A DNA stretch of 64,000 nt from Paguma larvata (taxonomy: Eukaryota; Chordata; Mammalia; Carnivora; Viverridae), in NCBI GenBank assembly GCA_030068075.1, contig CM057828.1, positions 116,425,699 to 116,489,698 on the forward strand, in the 5' to 3' direction. This document shows, in pieces, positions 34,563 to 46,207 of the stretch. A model generated the notes under the pieces. It was given only the letters and a program-made list of their open reading frames with translations. It did not search any database and was not told the origin of the DNA. The first letter of the stretch is position 1. Each line of letters begins with the position of its first letter. The translations under genes were made by a program, and so were the position numbers.

Positions 34563-35690
34563 TTATTTGTTTATTTTGTGGTAGACGATGGAACTTCTAC
34601 TCTGTGGGGGAAGGGTGGCTGGGGGCAGAGCTGACTCACCATTGCTACCAGCTGCGGCGTCTGGATGAGGGGCAGTAGTGGCGATGTCTTCTCGGGTGCA
34701 GCCTCCACGATGGTGTTAGGGTGTGGGTCCTGGCAACATGGTGTGCAAGCCTGCATGCTCTTGCTTGCCAGAAAAGTCCATAAACAACCTAAACAATATC
34801 AGGTCAGTAAACTTCTTATCTGCTTTAACTAACTATATAGTTTCTGCTGTTTACAAGTAAGAATACTAATAGGGCTGGGTATAGAACTGTAGCTTCTAAA
34901 TCATTTTCCCTCAGAATTTGCAAAGCATCGTCCCCTGGTCTCCTGGCTATAATTGTGTCCCCTGGTCTCCTGTGGCTTCTCTGTTGAGAAGTCTTAGCTG
35001 AGAATTAGTTGAGTTCTTCTGTTGAGAAACGACTTTGTTTTCTCCTTGAAAGCAATGAGGCTATTTCGTAAATTCCTAATACTTTGAAATATCTGTTCAG
35101 AATAACATGGTATGGGTTGCATTCATTGGGCTGCCACACACAGTTAGTTGTACATGCTGTGCACTGCACCACTCTGGGGAATGCTTTTCCCATAACATTC
35201 ATAGACACAACTTGGATGGCTGTCCATGATGACACTGTGGACATCCTGTGGGACCTTACCATCTAGAGACTGCTATCCTCCAGCTGTGGGAAATCATTTG
35301 TATAATCTTCTCCACCCTTGTCTTCATTCTATCTCTGGAATACCGATTAGTCAAATACTGGGCTTCTTGGATTAGTTTCCTCATTTTCTTATTCGGTCTC
35401 TATTTTTCATTTCGTGTCTCCTTGTACCGCTTCCTGCGAGATTTCCTCCACTTTATCTTCCAAACTTCTACTGAATATGTAACTTCGGCTATGCTATTTT
35501 TAATTTACAAGAGTTCTTTTTAAAAATAGCAGCACTCTGTTCTCCAGGACCCAAGAGCTTCTCTTCTTTCTCGGAAGAACTCAATTAGAGATTCGCTCAC
35601 TTCTTTTCCTCCTTTTCCATGTTCTTCTATTCACTGCATGGTTTCCTTTCTCTTTCCTTCTCATTTACTGTTCCTCTCTCACTGGTTGGT
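34563..35690. other. Intergenic, probable unnamed old repeats
   Basis: 'ctcctggctataattgtgtc' repeats a phrase seen just upstream ('cctggtctcctg' occurs twice near 34933-34972). 'tcctccactttatcttccaa' has a LINE-like look. I could not assign a family. Confidence 0.4.
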
Positions 35691-36220
35691 GTCTCGCGTT
35701 GACGTTAGAGACGATACTAAATGCCCGGTGATCGACGGCACTGATGTTGCCGAGACGGAAGCTGTTTAGAATGTGTGTACAGCGTGGCTTCGGGGGTAAC
35801 TTCCCTCTCCATGACCTGGAGTGCCCGCTTTCCTGAGATCCCAGCCGAGAGTCCTGGACGTCTTTTATTTGGATCGAGTCTATTTATCCGAAAGAAATCA
35901 GGCCTCAGGTTGGGTGTGGCTGACAGGGGGAGCCTTGGCAGCCAGTCTTCCCAGACCTGAGCGCAGCCGGTGTTCCCAGATCTGCCCGGTGTCACCACAT
36001 CCGCTGTTCTTAGCCCCACGTGCACCGCCACCCGCAGAGATAACCGCGGCGGGGGGGGGGGGGGGGTGGGGGTCGGGGGCGGGGGGAGGCCTCTAGGTGT
36101 TGGCTCTCTGCGATTCTGCGGGGCGGGGCTGCTTCCGGCCCTCGCCTGAGTCTGGTAAGGTTTCCGGTCCTCTGATCAGCTAAATTATTCGCCACCCCTC
36201 TTTCCAGTTCACACACTTTG
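35690..36220. other. Small GC-rich, CpG-containing patch
   Basis: About 500 bases with raised GC and CpG around the poly-G run, away from any recognised gene. It could be a minor CpG island, an old GC-rich LTR or a remnant promoter. No conserved frame or TATA box was found in it. Confidence 0.4.
36045..36092 (+). repeat. Poly-G run and G-rich tract
   Basis: About 17 consecutive G (36050-36066), then further runs of five or more G separated by single or paired bases. The homopolymer length may be inexact. Confidence 0.9.
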
Positions 36221-36374
36221 TCTTATTATCGTCAACGCCTTTTCCATTTTCTTTGTCCTTGTGGGATTGTGATTTTTTTTTTCCCATCACTTTTCAGGAA
36301 GTACTGTGAGAGGGAAAGGTGGAAAATGGGTTAAAAAGGCCATTTTTTAAAATCTGATATTCCCTCCGCACTTT

Positions 36375-36510
36375 GAAAAAGTTATGTAAGGCCAAAGGTA
36401 CGCCAGGCACTTACCTCTCGGCTTCCTCACTTACATGCAGCAACAACACAGTACCTACTTCGTGGGATTATCCTGAGAAGTAAATGAGAAAAGCAGGTGA
36501 AGCATTGAGT
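36375..36510 (+). repeat. MIR-like fragment
   Basis: 'cggcttcctcacttacatgc', 'cctacttcgtgggattatcc' and 'tgagaagtaaatgag' follow the MIR order. Confidence 0.4.
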
Positions 36511-36694
36511 TTAGCTTATAATTGTGAAAACAATGGGGACCCAGCAGTGCAGACCACACAGCAGGTGCAAAACCCAGAGGAGAGGTTTTCCCTGTGGTCC
36601 TGGGACCGGCAGAATCAGCACTGCCTGGAAACATGTTGGAAGTTCAAGTGCTGTATCAGCACCCCAGACCCACAAAAACAGAAACTCCAGAGGT

Positions 36695-36821
36695 GGGGCG
36701 CCTGGGCGGTTCAGTCGGTTGAGCCTCCGACTCTTGAATTTTGGCTCAAGTCATGATCTCACAGTCTGTGAGTTCAAATCCCACATCCGGCTCTGCGCTG
36801 ACAGCATGGAGCCTGCTTGGG

Positions 36822-36857
<36 letters not shown>

Positions 36858-37002
36858 CCTCCCACTTGCGTATGTGCGCTCACTCTCTCTCTCTCTGTCT
36901 CAAAATAAATAAACGTTAAAAAAAAGATTCTCTCTCCCTCTGCTTTTCTCTCTCCCTCTAAAAAGTAGAAATTAAAAAAAACAATTTAAAAAAAAAAAAA
37001 GG
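36695..37002 (+). mobile_element. CAN-SINE with a compound tail, plus strand
   Basis: Normal copy to about 36926, followed by a second 'gattctctctccctctgc' stretch and two further A-rich runs, as if a second SINE 3' end had been added. Confidence 0.85.
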
Positions 37003-37420
37003 AGAAAGAAAGACATTCAGGAGGTAGCCCTGAAATCTGTCCTTTAACAAAACATTCAGATGATTTTGATGCCGTTTGGGACCCAGTGATACAGAGACAA
37101 GGAAATGGACTCCCTTTCTCCCGAGGTGCTATCTGGGGACCACCCCCACTGCCTGGGTCTCACGTGCTGGGAAGAACGAGGGCAGCATTTAGATAGAGTC
37201 GGAGGCGTGTGAAATGAAAGCCGGGGAGGAGACAGACTTTACCTGGCAGAGCTCACGCCAAGCCCGAGGACCTGGTCTTGGAGCCGCATCTTTGGCTCTG
37301 AGCTCCGCCGGGACCCTGCTCAACAACGGGGATCAATACAGCCCCCCCACCCCTTTGCTTAGAAACCACTTTAAATCAAGCTTCTGGCATTTGCAATCCA
37401 AAGAATCCTGACTCCTATGA
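37003..37420. other. Intergenic, nothing recognised
   Basis: Nothing recognised. Confidence 0.5.
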
Positions 37421-37429
37421 GACCCTTCC

Positions 37430-37652
37430 TTTTTTACTTTTCAAAAATTTTTTTAATGTTTGTTTATTTTTGAGAGAGAAAGACAGACAGACAGACTGTG
37501 AGCAGGGGACGGGCAGAGAGAGAGAGAAGACAGAATCTGAAGGAGGCTCCAGGCTGTCAGCACAGCACCCAATGCAGGGCTTGAACTCACAAACTGTGAG
37601 ATCATGACCTGAACTGAAGTCAGATGTTTAACTGAGCCACCCAGGTGCCCCT
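37430..37652 (-). mobile_element. CAN-SINE, minus strand
   Basis: GACCCTTCC repeats on both sides (from 37421 and from 37653). Confidence 0.92.
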
Positions 37653-37662
37653 TGACCCTTCC

Positions 37663-38079
37663 ATTTAAGAAGCAGAATGAACCTGACCTTCCCAGGTGGA
37701 CCCTATGGGGCACAGGAGTTGTGGCAAAGGGCGGCTTCCAAAGGAAGGCCGGCTGTTAGAGCCTGCCGACGGTCCTTGCCCTGACGGGTTCCACGACACC
37801 CTGAGTCCTGCGTCTCCTCTGCTGACACATTATGGACAAACATGGACATATTCACGCAGGCAAGAATCAAATTGAATAAATTTACCTCGTCTTGGTATTT
37901 CAAGACTTGGTGAACCTGCTCATTTTCATCCCGTTCATGACATTCCGGATTTTCTGAATTTTCATCAGACTCCTTCTTATTCTGCCTCGTATCTTGCTTG
38001 ATCTTTCTCAACTTCACAAAGCACTTGCTCAACTCACGGGGGGAGGGAGTGGGGGGGAGACTCGTAAGATCTGCCTGCA
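37663..38079. other. Intergenic, unexplained 109-codon minus-strand frame
   Basis: The frame at 37703-38032 starts MSKCFVKLRKIKQDTRQNKK and is charged in its first half. No family is recognised. Chance or a degraded repeat is most likely. Confidence 0.4.
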
Positions 38080-38395
38080 GTTCAAGGTTCCTAAACCTAG
38101 ATGAGCATCCAAACCACCTGGGTGAATTCTTCTTCGTCTTTTTTTCTTAATGTTTACTTATTTTTGAGAGAGAGACAGAGACAGAGAGCGAGCCGAGGAG
38201 GGACAGAGAGAGAGGGAGACACAGAATCTGGAGCAGCCATCAGCCCAGAGCCCAACGCGGGGCTCGAACTCATGAATGGCAAAATCATGACCTGAACTGA
38301 AGTCGGACACTTAACCAACTGAGCCACCCAGGCGCCCCTCACCTGGGTGATTTCTAAATCTATGATGCCCATGCCCCACGCCAGACCTATCACAT
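38080..38395 (+). mobile_element. MER5A-like fragment split by a SINE
   Basis: Left half has 'aaacctagatgagcatccaa' and 'accacctgggtgaattct', and the right half continues 'cacctgggtgatttctaaat' with 'tgcccatgccccacgccaga'. The repeated 'cacctgggtga.ttct' is the SINE target duplication. Confidence 0.6.
38136..38338 (-). mobile_element. CAN-SINE in MER5A
   Basis: T-rich start, GA-rich body and a 'gccacccaggcgcccc' end, bracketed by the split MER5A halves. Confidence 0.93.
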
Positions 38396-39050
38396 CTCTC
38401 TGGACCATTTTTTGTGCCCACGCGCGTGCACGCACACACACGCACACACGCAGAGTAAAGATATAATATATACACATATACCTAATATGAAAATATGCAC
38501 ATATACCTGTACAAACATTATAATAAAGATATACACACACATATATAAACACGCGTACATCCATCTCCTCGTGAAACTAAGGATTCCCATCTATGTGACT
38601 TTGCATTGCCCTGAAAATTATGTTTTCTTAATACCAAGAATTTCATTGTTCACCTCTGTAACGATGAAACAGTGAAATTTGAAGCATGCATACTTATTTT
38701 TTCTAAGAGTTACAAAACGAAACAAAGCTAATATTTCCTAGAGAATCATTATAACGGAAGCTCTCCCCAACTCTGCGAAGTATCCACACAAAAGGCCATG
38801 TAGACGACACAATCTAACGTGCAAAGAGCACGTATGTGTCAAGGGGGCTGTCGCTTCCTTCTCCCATGAACTGGGGCTCTCCCCTACCAAGGCTGAGCCT
38901 GGCTCTTTCTCCATGCAGGGCTCCTGGCAGCCACGCCCGGTTCACTGGAGGAAAATGGTACTCTGACCTACCACGTTCTGGTTTAGAGAGGCCTGGGTCC
39001 TAGTCCCAGCACTGCCCCTGGCTATGAAAACAATGTCTCTCAGTTTTGAT
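38396..39050. other. Intergenic with CA/TA-rich run
   Basis: Low-complexity run then unassigned sequence. Confidence 0.5.
38420..38545 (+). repeat. CA/TA-rich low-complexity run
   Basis: Imperfect CACG/CACA followed by ATATACACA-type repeats. Confidence 0.8.
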
Positions 39051-39065
39051 TTCACCATTTTTTTT

Positions 39066-39099
39066 AGTTTTATTTATTTTTTAATGTTTATTTATATTC

Positions 39100-39136
<37 letters not shown>

Positions 39137-39270
39137 TGAACAGGGGAGAGGCAGAGAGAGGGAGACCCAAAAGTCTAAATGAGTTCCAGGTCCTGTGCTG
39201 TCAGCACAGAGCCCGACGCAGGGCTGGAACTCACAAACCTGAGATCATGACCTGAGCCGGCTGAGCCCCA
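39066..39270 (-). mobile_element. CAN-SINE, minus strand
   Basis: Long (GA)n run; the tRNA-like end is shortened. Target duplication ATTTCACCATTTTT on both sides. Confidence 0.9.
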
Positions 39271-39355
39271 TCAATTTCACCATTTTTAGAACAGAGATTA
39301 TCCCTCTTCTTCCTTCCTGTACAAAAGGTGGTAAGAAAAAAAAAATGAGATTCAG

Positions 39356-39545
39356 GGGCACCTGGGTTGCTCAGTAGGTTGAGTGTCAGACTTCAGCTAA
39401 GGTCACGATCTCTCGATTCATGAGTTCCAGGCCCACACTGGGCTCACGGCTGTCAGTGCAGAGCCTGCCTTCGTTCCTTTGTCCCCCCCTTGTTCCTGCC
39501 CCTCCCCCACTTGCGCTCTCTCAAAAATAAATAAACATTTTAAAA
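39356..39545 (+). mobile_element. CAN-SINE, plus strand
   Basis: Perfect AATGAGATTCA duplications bracket it. Confidence 0.93.
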
Positions 39546-39845
39546 AATGAGATTCATGAATCTAGAAAATTCACGATGGTGCCCCCAAACATGAGATCAA
39601 ATTTGGTGGGTGAGACATGGTACTAAAAAGAATGCAGACAGAGCAGAATGTCACATCAAAGGAAAGAATCCCATGGTTCTTAAGCACATGTACCAACATG
39701 ATCAAAAATTCACTTAAAATTCCCTAGTCAAAAAAAAAAAAAAAATGCCCATTTCAAACATAGTTTTGATAGTTTTACGCAAGTGGAAGCTATCAGCAGG
39801 TACTGACTGATGGAAAATATAAAAGTCACAAATGCAAAGCGACAT

Positions 39846-40030
39846 TTTTAAAGTTTATTTATTTTGAGAGAGAGCGAGCGAGCGTGGGAGGGGCAGAGAG
39901 AGAGAATCCCAAGCAGCTGCCACACCGTCAGCACGGAGCCTGATGGGGCGCTCAAACTCCTCACCGTGAGATCATGCCTGAGCCAATACCAAGAGTCTGA
40001 CACTTCACCGACCGGGCTACCTGGGCACCC
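39846..40030 (-). mobile_element. CAN-SINE, minus strand
   Basis: Contains a variant 'gagcgagcgagcg' stretch in the GA-rich body; end 'gggctacctgggcacccc' is diverged. Confidence 0.88.
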
Positions 40031-40962
40031 CAGCAATCACTGTTATCAAAAGCATTTCCAAGATTCGAAATAGAATTTCGATGCTAAATATGCTAATGCA
40101 AAAATATTAAAAGAAAATCTTTGCATGAATACGGAAAAGCAAAGGCCTGTTCATACGTAATAATGAAGCACGATTACCAGTCTAGCAATCAATACTAAAA
40201 GATAATTTAAATCAGAGTAAGCATAAAATAGAAAATCAGGATTAAACCTGAAGGCAAAGCTGGAGGGCAGGTTCGATGCACACAGTGAACTTGCCCTGTG
40301 ATTCTAAAGGTGACAATTCTAGATGTAGCGACCTTTACTGAGTGCTAACTCTCTGCTTGAGGTATATGCATTATACATTATTTCTAATTTCATCCTCACT
40401 CCACCTTCTGAAATAAATACAATCACTGTTTCCATTACACAAATGAGGCAGGGAGTAGAGAGGAGAACTTGCTCACTCCAAGTCATGCCCCCAGTAAGTG
40501 GCTCTCACCCTCAGACTGAATCCCAGCTAGCTTGACTCCAAACACCTCTCATGAGCAAAATAATTTGTGCAAGATATGATTAGCATAGCCTTCACTTTTT
40601 AAAGATCTATTACCAGATAGCCTGTGAGTTTACCTACTACTTAGCCCAGTACTTAAAACTCTCAAGACAGTCAATATTTGTTGAATGCCTATTTACCTCC
40701 TGTTTCCAAGAAGCGTTTCCCTTTATTTCTCTCATTTATTCAGCATATTAGTGTGGCTTGCCTCAGACACCTTCTCACTTAGATAAACAGAGATACACTG
40801 ACCAATATTCTCCCTTGGTTCTTTGTTCTCTAGACATCATATAGACCACTACCCTTCTCTTGTGACAATACTTTCCTGCAGGCTAGATAGACAGGCGGCT
40901 AGATAATTCAGATGCAGATACTTGCATCAGCTATGGTTTTCTTTACATCAGTTACTTCTTCT
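40031..40962. other. Intergenic around a MIR
   Basis: Only the MIR at 40320-40550 is recognised. Confidence 0.55.
40320..40550 (-). repeat. MIR fragment
   Basis: 'tttactgagtgctaactctc', 'ttacacaaatgaggcaggga' and 'aagtcatgcccccagtaagt' match reversed MIR over most of its length. Confidence 0.6.
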
Positions 40963-41179
40963 TTTAATGTTTATTTATTTTTTAGAGAGAGAGAGAGAGA
41001 GAGCATGCACAAGTGGGAAGCAGGAGAGGTAGAGAGAGACAGAGACACAGAATCTGAAGCAGGCTCCAGGCTTTGAGCTGTCAGCACAGAGACTCATGCA
41101 GGGCTCAAACCCACAAACTTTGAGATCATGACCTGAGCCAAAGTCAGATGCTTCACCGACGGAGCCATGCAGGTGCCCA
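40963..41179 (-). mobile_element. CAN-SINE, minus strand
   Basis: Flanks 'catcagttact' and 'catcaattact' are the target duplication. Confidence 0.92.
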
Positions 41180-42059
41180 CAGCATCAATTACTTTTGGTT
41201 AACCCCTCCCAAGGCTATGCTTGTAGTACAGCTGACCTGACTCAGCCGGGCAGTCCCCCTTCTCAACAAGAACGTTAGTGACCATCTCTTGGGATGAGGT
41301 ATGCTTATGGCAGGCATTTCTGACCCATTTATGATGATTCTTAGTAACTTAAGTGATTAAGAATTACAAGAGGGTAAGGCTCATCCTTTAATTTTAAATA
41401 TGACACTTCTATGGAGCCTCTAGTCCACTAAGTACCCACTGATGGTGTGAGTTTCCCCCCCTTTTTTGGTCGCAGTTTAGGCATTTTCTTTTAAAGACTG
41501 AGGAAATTAGTAAAACTGGTAAATTAGCAAAAATTAGTAAAGGTCACCTTATTTTAAGCACAGAAAGCTATTCTAAAGGAAAACCAAGCAAGAAATGTAA
41601 ATGAAAAAGAACTAGAAAGGAGAGAAAGGGAGAGAAGTAAAACCACCAATATCCCAGAGAAGCAAGATCTATAAAAACAGAAGAGGAAAAAGTTTTATAT
41701 ACTGTTCTTTCGGAAGAAAACCAGGACTTGTATTGAAGGCCAAATTTTCAAGATATTTCCGAGGTACTGCAAAACAATGAAGAATGGAAGGGAAATAGAA
41801 AAATAGCAGCCTTCTTAAAACAAGGAAGGCTTTGCACGTGTATATATTTAACCCATGGCAAACACATTGGGGGAGAGTTGATAAAGAGCCCTACTCGGCA
41901 GCAACTATTAATTCAGTGAAACAAGTTCATGCATATTTTATTCCCAGATCCTGCCATATTATAATTTTCTTCTTAAAGATATTTTAACCCTAAACCATTC
42001 CTGTCAAAAAAAGATTTGGAAAAGATTGCTATTTTGCTGCCAAAATCCATTTACCCTTC
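41180..42059. other. AT-rich intergenic
   Basis: Short repeat 'aaattagtaaaactggtaaa' with 'aaattagcaaaaattagtaa' near 41510-41540; no gene. Confidence 0.55.
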
Positions 42060-42400
42060 CTCTCGGGAACAATCTGGATGGTATTTCCCAGTTAGATAAG
42101 GCCATATGATGAAATTTGGGCCAACAGACAAGAGCGGAAGTGAAGGGTGCCGCCTCGGTGTGTGCTCTTTCCCTGAGCTACGATCCAGACATGGCGGTGG
42201 CCCGGCTTAATCTTGCACCTAGTGACAGTGTCCTGGGGAATGTGTCCTCTACGGAGCACAGCCGGCCTGGACGGCTCCCTTTGGGACAGTTAAGTGAAAG
42301 AGAAATAAGCTGCTCTCCGTTACAGGCTTAGCTTAACCGTCTTAACTATTAAAATCGTGCTGTCTATTTCTGTAGGTTCCTGTTGGTTTCTAAACCAGTC
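42060..42400 (+). mobile_element. Possible old LTR or MER fragment
   Basis: 'ggccatatgatgaaatttgg', 'gccaacagacaagagcggaa' and a GC-richer centre resemble the middle of an old solitary LTR. Ends and family could not be fixed. Confidence 0.3.
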
Positions 42401-42525
42401 TAGCCATCTCTCTGCAAATCGCCTCAATTCCGAGCAGTCTCGACTTCTGCCAACAGCCACTATCAACAATATGGGAAGGTAATGAAAAATCTGCCCAAGA
42501 AAACTACTTTATATTGAAAAGTGTT

Positions 42526-42719
42526 GGGGCGCCTGGGTGGCTCAGTCCGTTGAGGGTCTGGCTCTTGATTTCGGCTCAGGCGGTGGTCTTGCGGTTCCTG
42601 AGTTTGAGCCCTGCACTGACGGTGCAGAGCCAGCTTGGAGCCTTTCTCTTTCTTCCTCTCTCTGCCCCTCTTCTGCTCATGCTTTCTCAAAATAAATAAA
42701 TAAACTTAAAAAAAAAAAA
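42526..42719 (+). mobile_element. CAN-SINE, plus strand
   Basis: GAAAAGTGT repeats on both sides; 'ggcggtggtcttgcggttcc' is an unusual variant of the B-box region. Confidence 0.92.
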
Positions 42720-42727
42720 AGAAAAGT

Positions 42728-43948
42728 GTAACATACATCTTAAATCTCTCTTCTAACTCCGTTCTAAAATTCTGTAGAATAAGCAGTGTTCGAGGTTTCT
42801 GTCTCAGGCATCTACTGTTTATTGAGATATGAGTATTGCTTAGATTTAAAGTAAAAAAAAAAAAAAAAAAGATGTAATTGTTAAGGCCCCCCTAGGTCCG
42901 GCACTTTTCAGCAAGACGACCAAGACGGTGCAGGGACAGCTGAGAATTTCCTCATGGTGTTCTTCCTCTTCTTCAGTCTTATAACATCACCAGTACAGTT
43001 CAAATTTCACTGTAAGAGACAAAAGGTGTGAATGTTTCCTGTTTGTCATTCGAACTGAAAGCTTTATTTGAGTTTATTTTACAAACTGGCCGCACAGGTG
43101 TTACGTGACCCACTGGTTTAAATTTCCTCCACAATTACCTACTTTGCACACCACCCTTTTGCACTTTGATAAGCTGTGAAATACAACCACACAGTCCATG
43201 GTTAAAATTATTGAGAAAACTTCTAATCTAAGTGGAACATTTGTTCTCAGTTATTACTTCAAGCCTACATCACTGAGGCTACCTCTCAATACCCTGGCAT
43301 TCTGCCTGGCATCAATATTTGCTAAAATCATTCCCATTCCAAATATAAAATCCTTGGGATGGGAGGAGGTTTAAACTATCAAATGCACAGGCCACTGGGA
43401 TTTTTTAAATCGTCGTTGTCGGAGTTCTATTTGTCCACGTGTTACTGCAGAGTGCCTATTTGACCATTCTAATCAATAGAAGGGAAAAATACTTTAAAGG
43501 AAAGGGAAGGCCAGGAGGAGGAAGACTAACGTATTTGCCCAATGCAGACATAACGCACACTCATTAGAGGAGTAGTAGGGAGAGGCCGTTTGAAAGACAA
43601 TAGTCATATTTGTACTAGACCTATCCGTGAGTACTGTGCTTCGAGTCTTCAGTGCAGAACTGATGTTTGAATTACTTCATAATTAGCACATCTTGGTGAA
43701 CCGGAAAACTAAATACAAAAAGCAAAAGGAAGACAATGGCAGGTACACACTAAAAAGGATTACATATGTCAGAGAGGAAGCAAAGTGTTGACTGGGCAAT
43801 GACAAATCAACTGCCATTTTGAGGACTAAGATAGTTAACCTCAAGTTGTCTTGTTTTGTTTTAATATGGCACTGCCTTCATTCCGGGGTCCGTCGATCAG
43901 ACAAATTCGGCATTTCCAGGATACCACCCAGCGCACGCATGAAAGACA
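42728..43948. other. Intergenic, nothing recognised
   Basis: An A run at about 42853-42870; otherwise featureless. Confidence 0.6.
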
Positions 43949-44088
43949 GGCGTGCCTGGGTGGCTCAGTCTGTTGAACATCCGACTCTTGATTTTGGCTC
44001 GGGTCATGATCCCAGGGTTGTGAGGTCGAGCCCCGCATTGGGCTCCACCTTAAACATGGAGCCTGCTTAAGATTCTCTCTCCCTCAGG
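43949..44088 (+). mobile_element. CAN-SINE, first unit of a tandem pair, lacks a tail
   Basis: Ends at 'gattctctctccctca' with no poly-A, directly joined to a second SINE head. Confidence 0.85.
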
Positions 44089-44293
44089 GCGCGGGGTAGC
44101 TCAGTCAATTAAGCATCTGACTCTTGGTTTTGGCTCAGGTCATGATCTCCCGGTTCGTGGGTTCAAGCCCCATTGGACTCTGCACTGCTTGGGATTCTCT
44201 CCCTCTCTCTCTCTCTCTGCCCCTCCCCTGCTTGCTCTCTCTGTCTCTAAGATCTTTCCCCCTCCCCTGCTCTCTCTAAAAAAAATAAAGACA
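44089..44293 (+). mobile_element. CAN-SINE, second unit of a tandem pair
   Basis: Head 'gggcgcggggtagctcag' follows the first unit with no spacer; complete to its A tail. Confidence 0.88.
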
Positions 44294-45938
44294 AAAATAT
44301 AAGCAAAACAAAAGCTCCCTGGTTGCCCCAAAACTAAAGTTGAAGCACATTCCGCCTAGCGGAACATCCTCTTCTCAAATTAGAATTAGAAACCCATTTC
44401 CTATCTCGTAGAGCCAATTCTGACAAGCGTGCTTATTGGTGTCTTTCATTCAACATAGGAAATCAGGATGGGGAATCCGGGTTTGAGGGAGGAGACAGGA
44501 AAGTATAAAACACAAAGATAAAAGTCATAGTACTCCGAGATCCTCTAAAGAACAAAAGCACTTGTCAGGCCGCGGCAGTCGGCATGGCTTCGCGTCCGTA
44601 TGCACGTGCAACCACAAAAGCGCTGTCATTAAAGGAAGATTAAACTATGTTCTTCCCTCGCAAAGGCAACTGAGTGCACCATAGATGGCTTCTTCAAGAA
44701 TTTTATCAAAAGCAGTTTTGTTTTAAATTTTGTACATAAGGACCGCCCGATTAAGGAATTCAATTAGAAAATTTGTGAAAACCGGGCTAGATAGGATTTT
44801 ACTAGTAATCTGATGACAGTGAGCGCTCTCTCTGACCTCTACTCGTAGAATGGTCACTGACCTAATTTACAGTGGGAGGAAACACGGACTCTTCCCCCAG
44901 TAGATCTGCTTGCCCAGGCCCCGTGGACCAATGGCGTTAAGCCTGAAGCCGGTGCTATCGAGCACAGCAATCCTAAAACATGTTGAAATGCATCCAACAT
45001 TTCCTTCCGAACCAGGCTATAGAAAGAAAACATAACAGAACTAGGAAATGCTGGAGGTTGGACTTGAGATTCGTGCAACCCCTAAAGCAAGTCAGAGCAA
45101 GGCCCCCCGGGCAAGGCCACGCTTTCAAAATCACTTCAGATGAATGGAGATTCTATTTTGAAATCATTTTTCTCAGTTTAGTTCCCAAGATGTCTGGAAG
45201 ACGACACAAAGATAACATCAAATTCCGATCTTTGGTTTCAGAGCCTACTTTTTCCATTCTAGAATTAAATACTTGACTACCTTCTTACAACGCCACTTCT
45301 CTTTACAAGGCTCAGAATTACTTCCTCAGTGGGAATTCCCAGTAATTGTAGAGTCCAATCATTTTTATCTAATTTCCCATCCACCAAATATTTTCCGAAG
45401 CTCACGCTTTCCTTCAATTTATTCTTTCACTCAACACACGCTTTCTGAGCAGTTACTCTGCTAGTTAGTAGGTTTGAGCCCAGAGATTCCACAAGGAACA
45501 TAATATATAGTCCACGTCTACTGCACTTAGTACATTTAGGGAATGACACGGAATTCAATGCCATCTAGTTTCTTGGTGCCTCTTGGAGATGGTTCTAGAC
45601 ACTCCAGGAATATCGAAAAGAGTAATAAGGGCTGGACTTACGATTTCACGTAACAATTGTTAAGTGTGAACACGACACATCTGAAATAGACACTTGAATG
45701 CATCCAGCGTGTTTACCTGCATATTAAATTATCAGATATCCAAAGGTTTAACACCTGTTTTTATTCTCTAATGCTTTTCTCCAAGTGAGCACACTGAATA
45801 CCATGGTAAAACTTCAGAGTTCAACTTTCTCACCTTTTAGGAAGAGAGAAAACACGTAACATAAATTTTAATGGAGTGAGATTAGCCTAAGACGTTCTTT
45901 TTTCATACAAAAATTATGAAGAAAACATGGCAACATGA
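44294..45938. other. Intergenic, repeat-poor
   Basis: About 1.6 kb with no SINE or named repeat. Frames at 44980-45276 and 45273-45464 have no domain. Confidence 0.5.
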
Positions 45939-45956
45939 AGATTATTACCCAAGCTG

Positions 45957-46189
45957 GGGCGCCTGGGTGGCTCAGTCGGTTAAGCGGCCGACTTCTGGCC
46001 GACTTCGGCTCAGGTCATGATCTCACGGTCTGTGAGTTCGAGCCCTGCGTCGGGCTCTGTGCTGATGGCTCAGAGCCTGGAGCCTGCTTCCGACTCTGTG
46101 TCTCCCTCTCTCTCTGCCCTCCTCCTGCTCACACTCTGTCTCTATGTCTCAAAAATAAATAAATGTTAAAAAAAATTAAAAAGAAAAAA
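45957..46189 (+). mobile_element. CAN-SINE, plus strand, young
   Basis: Very close to the felid consensus, with a perfect 18-bp duplication AGATTATTACCCAAGCTG at 45939-45956 and 46190-46207. A short 'cttctggccga' repeat lies in its head. Confidence 0.95.
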
Positions 46190-46207
46190 AGATTATTACC
46201 CAAGCTG

